A stretch of 64,000 nucleotides of DNA, taken from the NCBI RefSeq assembly GCF_000383675.1, contig NZ_KB911821.1, positions 434,001 through 498,000 of the forward strand, given 5' to 3'. The stretch is from Terracoccus sp. 273MFTsu3.1 (GTDB lineage: Bacteria; Actinomycetota; Actinomycetes; Actinomycetales; Dermatophilaceae). The notes under the pieces are model-generated. The model was not told the DNA's origin. It saw only the letters and a program-made list of their open reading frames with translations, and did no database searches. The position numbers and the translations under genes are program-made. How positions within the stretch are numbered: the stretch's first letter is position 1; each line of letters starts with the position of its first letter. Of the stretch, positions 56,959 to 64,000 are shown one piece after another.

Positions 56959-57270
56959 ATGACCGAGGGGAGCCGGGTGGCGGGTGCTGCGGACCCCGCG
57001 ACGCTCCGAGCCCTCGCCGCCGGCCGGTCGACGACGCGGACGCTCTCCGACGACGTGCTGACGCACCTTCCCGACCTCGGCGACCTGCCCACGCAGCGCG
57101 CGCTCGACACGTGGGTCGAGCAGGCGGCCGACACCCTCCGGGCCCTGTCGGAGGCGCTCGAGGAGCGGCTGCTCGACCTCGGCGCCGGCCCCGGGCGGGC
57201 ACCCGCCGGCGTCGACGAGCACCTGCCGCGCGACGCCCGCCCTGCCCCGCAGGCGGGTGACACCCGATGA
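56959..57270 (+). CDS. Small hypothetical helical protein
   Basis: 103 residues starting at ATG 56959, 201 bp from the divergent GDH start. Predicted mostly helical (LSDDVLTHLPDLGDLPTQRALDTWVEQAADTLRAL in outline), with a disordered Pro/Ala end. No recognised family. The stop overlaps the next gene's start (ATGA), so they are expressed together. Confidence 0.6.
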   Translation: MTEGSRVAGAADPATLRALAAGRSTTRTLSDDVLTHLPDLGDLPTQRALDTWVEQAADTLRALSEALEERLLDLGAGPGRAPAGVDEHLPRDARPAPQAGDTR

Positions 57271-57758
57271 GCCTCTCCCCCGGTGACCCCGGCTCGACGT
57301 CGGCGCTCGGCGGTGCCCTGCGCACCCAGGCCCACCGGCTCGCCGACCTCGTCGTCGACCTCGACACGGCCGCGCGGCGGGCGGGGCGCACCGGGGCGCC
57401 CGACCCGACAGGCCACGAGCGCGACCTCGTGACCCGCGTCGCGACCGAGCTCGACCGGGTCGGCGGTCTGCTCCAGTCCTGGACCACGACCGCCGTCGAG
57501 TCGGCGGCCCGCGTCCGCGCCCTCGAGCCGGCCCTGACGCGCTGCGACCTGACGATCGACGGTCGGATTGTCGTCGAGTGCTCGGGCCCGAGCCGCGTCG
57601 AGCCGGGCGAGCGCCTCGCCGAGCGCGAGCGGCTCCAGGAGCTGCTCAACCGCGTGACGGCGGCGCGTTCGCGCGAGCTGGCCCGGCTCCGCCGCGAGCT
57701 CGAGACCTCCGGCACGACACTCGCGACCTTGTCCGACCGCGCCCGTTCGGGCACCTGA
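57267..57758 (+). CDS. Hypothetical coiled-coil protein
   Basis: 163 residues, helical throughout. An N-terminal helix (LRTQAHRLADLVVDLDTAARRAG) is followed by a long C-terminal coiled coil (RERLQELLNRVTAARSRELARLRREL in outline). No transmembrane region and no known motif. Coupled to the gene before it. I do not recognise its family. Confidence 0.6.
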   Translation: MSLSPGDPGSTSALGGALRTQAHRLADLVVDLDTAARRAGRTGAPDPTGHERDLVTRVATELDRVGGLLQSWTTTAVESAARVRALEPALTRCDLTIDGRIVVECSGPSRVEPGERLAERERLQELLNRVTAARSRELARLRRELETSGTTLATLSDRARSGT

Positions 57759-57841
57759 GCGCCACCCGGTGCCGGGCCCGCGACCCGGCCTCACGGCATA
57801 CGTCCTCGGGGTGTGGTGGACGGTGCAATAGCGTGTCGGCC

Positions 57842-58339
57842 ATGAAGATCTCCGAGACGATCACGTATGCCGCCCCGCCCGAGACCGTCTACGCCATGGT
57901 CACCGACGCGGCCTTCCAGGAGCGCAAGTGCGTCGAGGCCCACGCCCAGCGGCACGAGGCCGCGGTCAGCCCGGCGGGCGACGGCGCCCGCGTCGTGACG
58001 AAGCGCGACCTGCCCGCCGACGACCTCCCCGACTTCGCGAAGTCGATCGTCGGCCCGACCCTCTCGGTGACGGAGACCTACGAGTGGGGTGGGGCCGCCG
58101 GTGACGGCACGCGCACCGGCACCCTCACGGTCGAGGTGGCCGGGGCTCCCGTCGCGATGCGGTCGAGCGTGCGGCTGGCCCCGGCCGGCGGCGGCACCCA
58201 GATCAGCATCGACGGCGACCTCAAGGCCTCGATCCCGCTCTTCGGTGGCAAGGTCGAGAAGGCCGCCGCGCCTGCCGTCATCGACGCGATCCGCAGCGAG
58301 CAGCGCACCGGCAACGCCTGGCTGTCCGAGCGCGCCTGA
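57842..58339 (+). CDS. DUF2505 (START/polyketide-cyclase-like) protein
   Basis: 165 residues from ATG 57842. It opens MKISETITYAAPPETVYAMVTDAAFQERKC in outline, the start of the helix-grip fold of SRPBCC proteins, and ends with KVEKAAAPAVIDAIRSEQR, the long C-terminal helix that caps the cavity. The DUF2505 family is common in Actinobacteria; it likely binds a hydrophobic ligand. No partner gene is obvious. Confidence 0.82.
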   Translation: MKISETITYAAPPETVYAMVTDAAFQERKCVEAHAQRHEAAVSPAGDGARVVTKRDLPADDLPDFAKSIVGPTLSVTETYEWGGAAGDGTRTGTLTVEVAGAPVAMRSSVRLAPAGGGTQISIDGDLKASIPLFGGKVEKAAAPAVIDAIRSEQRTGNAWLSERA

Positions 58340-58352
58340 CCGCCTGCACGAC

Positions 58353-58386
58353 GCTGGGCCCGCCTCCTGACGGAGACGGGCCCAGC
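58353..58386. terminator. Convergent terminator between DUF2505 gene and pruA
   Basis: GCTGGGCCCG and its perfect complement with a 14-base loop, in the 67-bp gap between two converging genes. It can serve both. Confidence 0.8.
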
Positions 58387-58406
58387 GGTATACGTCCTCG
58401 GGCGGG

Positions 58407-60035
<1,629 letters not shown>

Positions 60036-60082
60036 CAAGTTCTCCTGCGGTTGGCACGGGGTCTCGCCCGGTTGCAGGCGAG

Positions 60083-60116
60083 TGGGGTGGTCCGCCTCGT
60101 GGGCGGAGCCACCCCA
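60083..60116 (-). terminator. Hairpin between DUF4870 gene and pruA
   Basis: TGGGGTGGTCCGCC pairs with GGCGGAGCCACCCCA (one mismatch) around a short TCGT loop, 45 bp after the DUF4870 stop on the minus strand. Confidence 0.75.
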
Positions 60117-60160
60117 TCGTTCCATGCCGGCCACCGTGCCCGTCAGCCCTGCCGGAGGGC

Positions 60161-60559
60161 TCAGTGCAGGACGGGGATGCTCCACGGGTAGCGGAAGCTC
60201 TCTCCGCGGCCGGCCGCCATCGCCGCCCTGATGTGGAACCACAGCGCGGCCACGACGGCGACGATCCACACGATGATCGCGACCGGGATGAGGATCACGG
60301 TGAAGAGCATGATCCAGCCGGCGATGATCGCGGCCCAGACGGCGAGGTTGAAGTTGAAGGAGTCGGCGGCAGCCTTGCGGACGAAGGCGCTGCGGTCCTT
60401 GTAGACGGCCCAGATGAGCAGCGGGCCGACGAAGCTGAGCCAGCCGACGGAGATGACGGCGGCGACGATGGCGGCGAGGTGGCCGAGGACGGCCCACGTG
60501 CGCTCGTCGCTGCTCGGGGTCAGGGACTGGCCGGACGGGTTCGGGATCGGTTGTGTCAT
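60161..60559 (-). CDS. DUF4870 membrane protein
   Basis: 132 residues from ATG 60559. A short Pro-rich N-terminus is followed by three or four membrane helices (WAVLGHLAAIVAAVISVGWLSFVGPLLIWAVY in outline, and WAAIIAGWIMLFTVILIPVAIIVWIVAVVAALWF in outline) flanking the family motif VRKAAADSFNFNLAVW. The DUF4870 family (related to Tic20/YtpI-like proteins) is of unknown role. Confidence 0.85.
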   Translation of the reverse strand: MTQPIPNPSGQSLTPSSDERTWAVLGHLAAIVAAVISVGWLSFVGPLLIWAVYKDRSAFVRKAAADSFNFNLAVWAAIIAGWIMLFTVILIPVAIIVWIVAVVAALWFHIRAAMAAGRGESFRYPWSIPVLH

Positions 60560-60717
60560 GACCCCATCGTCGCGCGACCCGGGGCCTCGGCGCTGCCGGG
60601 GAGCGCCCTGACCCGACCCTGAGCCGCCCCTGACCGCCGGCGGCCGGCGTCGGGGTGGTGCAGCGGTCGCGCCGGGGTCCGACGCGGTGCGGGCGTCGGC
60701 CGCCTCAGGCGGCGCCG

Positions 60718-61431
60718 TCAGGCGGTCGCGCCCACGGCGTCGTCGACGACGAGGGAGCAGACCTCGCTCGTGGGGTCGGCGACGCCGATGGCCGACAGGA
60801 GGGTGAGGGTGAGCTCGTGGTGGCCGCGAGCGCCGGGGTGGAAGGTGTCGTCGAGCCATCCGTCGGGCGCGACGTCCCGTCCGGCCTCGGCAGCGGCCGC
60901 CTCCCAAGCGGCGGCATGGTCGACGACGAGCACCCCGAGGTCGCGCGCGACCTCACGCACCGCCTCGGCGTAGAGCGCGATGAGGCGAGGCCCGCGGCCG
61001 CCGTCCTCGAGCACCGGCGGGGGCGTCTGGAGCACGACCGTCGCTCCGACGTCGCGCGAGCGCTGGACGATCTGGTCCAGGCGGTAGCGGAAGCCGCGCA
61101 CGCCGTCCTCCCCCGCCAGGATGTCGTTGGTGCCGAACATCACGAAGACCACGTCGGGCGCGAATCGCCCTGCCCGCCAGTGGAACTCGGGCAGAAGGTC
61201 TTCGGTCGTGGCCCCCGACACGCCGGAGTTGATGACGGCGTCCCCACGGCGGCCGAGCTCACCGCGGACGCGCTCGGCGAAGTGCTCGACGTAGCTGCGG
61301 TGGCCGTGCGTGTGCACGACACCCTGCGTGATGCTGTCGCCGAGGAAGACCCACGTCACGGGTGGTCCGGCCAGGATCTCGCGGAGGCGGTCGGCATCGC
61401 GGCGGGCGTACTCGTCAGCGGTGAAGTCCAT
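60718..61431 (-). CDS. SGNH/GDSL-type esterase
   Basis: 237 residues from ATG 61431. Block I is VFLGDSITQG, block II GVSGATTEDL, block III FGTND, and the terminal DDTFHPGARGHHEL gives the Asp/His pair, so the catalytic set is complete. No signal peptide. Similar to lysophospholipase/TesA-like and acetyl-xylan esterase-like SGNH hydrolases; the substrate is unknown. Classical unlike the GAS-variant hydrolase at 47873. Confidence 0.9.
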   Translation of the reverse strand: MDFTADEYARRDADRLREILAGPPVTWVFLGDSITQGVVHTHGHRSYVEHFAERVRGELGRRGDAVINSGVSGATTEDLLPEFHWRAGRFAPDVVFVMFGTNDILAGEDGVRGFRYRLDQIVQRSRDVGATVVLQTPPPVLEDGGRGPRLIALYAEAVREVARDLGVLVVDHAAAWEAAAAEAGRDVAPDGWLDDTFHPGARGHHELTLTLLSAIGVADPTSEVCSLVVDDAVGATA

Positions 61432-61491
61432 CCGCGCAACGTAACAAGGGATGACGCGCCCGCGACTCCCCCGGACCAGCACGTGGGACGG

Positions 61492-62505
61492 TCAGGCGGC
61501 CCCGGCGCGGGCCCCCGCGCCCGTTGCCGAACGGTCGGCGGCGACGAGGTCCGGCCACGGCTGGGGACGGTCGTCGCCGTGCAGGCTGGCCTCGAGCGGG
61601 AGGCGGTCGACGAAGCGGGCGACGGCGCCCCCGACCGCGGCGTCCGCGAGCACCCGGCGATGCCCGAGCCCGGCGGTCGAGAGCAGCTCGGCCCCCGGCC
61701 AGGAATGCACGAGGCGCGCCGAGGGCTCGTGCGGCACCTCGCGGTCGAGCAGGTCGTGGACGACGAGCAGCTCGGGTCGATCGCGCCGCTCGAGCGAGGT
61801 CGCGATCGTCACGAGGTCGAGATCGTCGGGCGCGTAGCCGGTGCGCAGGCGGACGCGCTCGACGAGCCGGCGCGTCGTCCGCGCGCCCAGCCCCAGCTCG
61901 CCCCGAACGCGGACGAGCAGGTCGGGTATGCCGCTCGGCGGGGCGATGAGGACGAGCCGCTCGGCTGCCACCCAGCCGTCACGGATCGCCAGCAGCGCGG
62001 ACAGGGCGCCCATCGAGTGTGCGACGACGGCCCGGGCCGGGCCGAAGCGCGCGGCGACGGCGTCGAGCGAACGACCGAGCTCGACCGCGTCGGACGAGCC
62101 GGAGCCGTGGACGCCCGGGTCCGAACGGCCGTGACCGAGCCCGTCGAAGGCGACGACCTGCAGGCCACGGTCCAGCAGGGGCGCCACGAGCGGGGTCAGC
62201 TGCTCGAGCGACCCGCCCCAGCCGTGCACGAGGTAGACGACCGGGCCCTCGCCCCAGACCCAGCCCCGCACGGATCGGCCGCGCAGCGCGACCTCGAAGG
62301 CCGAGCCGAGCAGCTCCCGGATCGGCGTCGCCCTCACGGGCGTGGCGACCGAGGGTCGGGCCGGGGGCAGGCGGAACCAGAGCCGTTCGGCGACCCGCGC
62401 TCCGACGTGAGGTGCCAGTGCCTCCGAGATCCGGAAGGCGACGTGAGTGGCGAGACGATGAATCGACCGATCGTTCGTGCTTTTCTGCGGAGATGAGAGT
62501 GCCAT
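61492..62505 (-). CDS. Alpha/beta hydrolase, probable TetR-controlled
   Basis: 337 residues. After an unstructured N-terminal ~65 residues, the fold has VVYLVHGWGGSLEQL (oxyanion HGWGG), the nucleophile AHSMGA (Ser in GxSxG form), an acidic residue in DLLDREVPHE and the terminal GLGHRR with His. Typical lipase/esterase or haloperoxidase-like enzyme. ATG 62505 has GAAGGA upstream. A TetR operator copy lies 21-40 bp inside the gene, so the regulator 67 bp upstream probably represses it. Loss of repression would need a ligand; lipids or acyl compounds are plausible. Confidence 0.87.
   Translation of the reverse strand: MALSSPQKSTNDRSIHRLATHVAFRISEALAPHVGARVAERLWFRLPPARPSVATPVRATPIRELLGSAFEVALRGRSVRGWVWGEGPVVYLVHGWGGSLEQLTPLVAPLLDRGLQVVAFDGLGHGRSDPGVHGSGSSDAVELGRSLDAVAARFGPARAVVAHSMGALSALLAIRDGWVAAERLVLIAPPSGIPDLLVRVRGELGLGARTTRRLVERVRLRTGYAPDDLDLVTIATSLERRDRPELLVVHDLLDREVPHEPSARLVHSWPGAELLSTAGLGHRRVLADAAVGGAVARFVDRLPLEASLHGDDRPQPWPDLVAADRSATGAGARAGAA
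62465..62484 (-). promoter_or_regulatory. Putative TetR operator inside the hydrolase 5' end
   Basis: Minus strand reads AAAAGCACGAACGATCGGTC, identical at 18 of 20 positions to the site upstream of tetR at 63183-63202. The core GAACGATCGGTC is nearly palindromic. Position just downstream of the start suits a roadblock to the polymerase. Confidence 0.65.
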
Positions 62506-62571
62506 GACTGTTCCTTCGGGGTGGTGGGTCGGGACGTGTGGTCCGCACCGGACCGGGTGTGAGACTGAGGG

Positions 62572-63174
62572 TCAGGCCGAGCGGGCGACGGCCCGGCAGT
62601 CGTCGACGAGACGGTCGAAGGCCCGGCGCGCGCGCTCCTCGGCCCGACCGTCGCGCATCAGCCGACGCGCATGGTGGTGCGCGAGCACGATGCCCTCGAG
62701 CTCGTAGGCGAACTGCTCGGGGTCGACGTCGTCACGGAAGTGCCCCTCGGCCACGGCCGTGCCGACGATGAGGCTCACCGACTCGAGCTTGTCGCGCTCG
62801 GCGCGCACGAGCTCGTCACGGACGGGCCCCTCCTGGTCGTCGAACTCGCTCGCCGCGTCGACGAAGATGCAGCCGCCGTCGAACCCCGTGGACTGCCACG
62901 CGATCCAGCGGTCGAAGAACTCGCGCACGCGAGGCTCGCCCCGAGGGGCGGCCACGGTCGGGCGCATGACGACGTCGGTGAACATGTCACGGGCGTGCTG
63001 CAGAACCTGCACCTGCAGCGCCTCCTTGGAGGCGAAGTGGGCGTAGAGCCCGCTCTTGCTCAGCTTCGTCGCCGCGGCCAGCGTGCCGATGGTCAGCCCA
63101 CCGAGCCCGACGAGCGACGCGAGCTCGGTCGCCTCGTCGAGAATCGCCGTCCTCGTGCTCTCACCCTTGCCCAT
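62572..63174 (-). CDS. TetR/AcrR-family transcriptional regulator
   Basis: 200 residues. The N-terminal helix-turn-helix is TRTAILDEATELASLVGLGGLTIGTLAAATKLSKSGLYAHFASKEAL in outline (IGTLAAATKLSKSGLYAHF). The C-terminal ligand-binding half has FDRWIAWQSTGFDGGCIFVDAASEFDD in outline, a pattern of TetR_C_33-type regulators. ATG 63174. A 20-bp site 8 bp upstream and a near-identical copy in the downstream hydrolase gene are likely targets, giving autoregulation. Confidence 0.92.
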   Translation of the reverse strand: MGKGESTRTAILDEATELASLVGLGGLTIGTLAAATKLSKSGLYAHFASKEALQVQVLQHARDMFTDVVMRPTVAAPRGEPRVREFFDRWIAWQSTGFDGGCIFVDAASEFDDQEGPVRDELVRAERDKLESVSLIVGTAVAEGHFRDDVDPEQFAYELEGIVLAHHHARRLMRDGRAEERARRAFDRLVDDCRAVARSA

Positions 63175-63182
63175 GGCCTAAT

Positions 63183-63202
63183 AAAAGCACGACCGTTCGG
63201 TC
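63183..63202. promoter_or_regulatory. Putative TetR operator upstream of tetR
   Basis: AAAAGCACGACCGTTCGGTC lies directly upstream of the tetR start. The core GACCG-TT-CGGTC is a perfect palindrome. A related copy lies in the hydrolase gene (62465-62484). Confidence 0.7.
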
Positions 63203-63213
63203 AGGACAAGGGG

Positions 63214-64000
63214 TCAGGGCATTGGCGCAGCCGGGCCCCGGGCGTCGCGCCCCCACTCCAGTCGCGTCACCACGAGGTCGAGGTCGCGCCGGAGCGCCCG
63301 GGAGGGGTCGTCGTGACCCTCCGTCGCCGGGTGCGCGGCGCGTCGGAGCGCCGCGAACCACGGTGCGAGCGCCCACCAGTCCCGGGCACGCGCCCGGGCG
63401 GCGTCGTCGACGTCGGCGGCCCCGGCCACGGCGTCCGCGAAGGCGGCCGATGTCGCGTTGAGCGCCCACGCGAGGTCGAGAGCCGGGTCGGTGACCCGTG
63501 CGTCGCCCCAGTCGATGACCCCGGACAGCCGCCCGTCTCGCGCGAGGACGTGCTCGCTCACGAGGTCCCCGTGGCACAGGGCCTGCTCACCCACCGTCGC
63601 CACCCGCTCGAGCAGCGCCTCCGCGGTCGAGCGGTGCTCGGGCGGCAGGAGGGGCAGCACGACGTGCCGGAACCGCTCCACCCGGGCGGCTCGCTCCACG
63701 TGGTCGTCGGCTGCCGACGGGCAGCCCGCATCGGCCGCGAGGGGAAGCGGCGTGGCGTGCAGGGCGTCGAGGAAGGCGGCGAAGACCTCGCCGTCCGCCG
63801 AGGTCAGGCGCGCCGGGTGGACGGGCCCGCCCGCCACGAGGACGTGCCGCAGCCGCAGCGGCGCACGGTCGAGCACGACCGGGCGGGGCACCTCCACCGG
63901 GAGCCCGTCCGCGATCGCCGGAAGCAGGACCGCCTCGGCGAGCAGGGCCGTCTCGACCTCGGGCCGGCGCGCGCTGCGGTCGACCCAGCGCTGCTCCACG
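63214..64000 (-). CDS. Aminoglycoside phosphotransferase-family protein (5' end outside window)
   Basis: APH/choline-kinase fold. CHGDLVSEHVLARDG with HGD is the catalytic loop and VIDWGDARVTDPALDLAWAL has the metal-binding WGD. The first in-frame start seen is GTG 63999, but the visible sequence begins in the middle of the N-lobe (RRPEVETALLAEAVLLP), so the true start lies beyond the right edge. These proteins phosphorylate sugars, choline, or antibiotics; no resistance claim can be made. Its stop at 63214 lies just 12 bp from the tetR operator. Confidence 0.88.
   Translation of the reverse strand, partial: VEQRWVDRSARRPEVETALLAEAVLLPAIADGLPVEVPRPVVLDRAPLRLRHVLVAGGPVHPARLTSADGEVFAAFLDALHATPLPLAADAGCPSAADDHVERAARVERFRHVVLPLLPPEHRSTAEALLERVATVGEQALCHGDLVSEHVLARDGRLSGVIDWGDARVTDPALDLAWALNATSAAFADAVAGAADVDDAARARARDWWALAPWFAALRRAAHPATEGHDDPSRALRRDLDLVVTRLEWGRDARGPAAPMP

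Noticed and set aside
63214-64000. Aminoglycoside resistance gene
   Set aside because: The fold alone is shared by many sugar and small-molecule kinases, the start is outside the window, and no resistance-specific motif can be recognised.

Overview
The window is a gene-dense, very G+C-rich (over 70 % by eye) chromosomal segment from an actinobacterium. Codon third positions are nearly all G or C, many starts are GTG and a few TTG, and WhiB1, PdtaS, Kgd, DUF2550 and DUF6104 relatives are present. From overall protein character I infer a member of the Micrococcales, perhaps near Intrasporangiaceae; that placement is a judgement. There is no phage, plasmid, integrase or transposase gene and no CRISPR array.

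Bases 1-36418 follow the order of the M. tuberculosis H37Rv block Rv1292-Rv1315, read here mostly on the minus strand: tRNA-Arg, an ArgS-like protein, lysA, hom, thrC, thrB, rho, rpmE, prfA, prmC, sua5, glyA, wecA, atpI, an AtpZ-like gene, atpB-E-F-H-A-G-D, atpC, DUF2550, a PduO adenosyltransferase and murA. Four departures stand out. (1) A four-gene cassette (response regulator, HEAT-repeat protein, membrane glycosyltransferase, sensor kinase) plus a lipoprotein gene lies between rho and rpmE. (2) atpC is cut off from atpD by about 4 kb holding a membrane protein, an NDH-2 gene and an oppositely oriented gene. (3) The argS slot holds a protein that keeps the anticodon-binding end of ArgRS but shows no catalytic domain. 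(4) An orphan AbiEi-like gene sits between two copies of a 67-bp palindromic repeat.

Bases 36463-43390 are accessory: two methyltransferases, an ASCH-like protein, a pair of CNNM/CBS transporters and an ABC exporter. Bases 43583-64000 carry central metabolism and regulation: kgd with its small DUF6104 neighbour, an SGNH hydrolase, whiB1 and pdtaS, a very large NAD-glutamate dehydrogenase with a histone-like tail, three small genes, proline catabolism (pruA), a DUF4870 membrane protein, a second SGNH hydrolase, an alpha/beta hydrolase with a TetR regulator sharing a putative operator, and a 5'-truncated phosphotransferase.

The genes mainly serve energy metabolism (ATP synthase, NDH-2, Kgd, GDH, PruA), aspartate-family amino acids (LysA, Hom, ThrC, ThrB), translation (RF1, PrmC, L31, Sua5, tRNA-Arg) and the cell envelope (MurA, WecA, GT2). 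The best candidates for something undescribed are the phosphorelay/HEAT/glycosyltransferase cassette, the split atp operon, and a heptamer (GGCATAC/GTATGCC) that recurs about 25 times and appears to shape synonymous codon choice.
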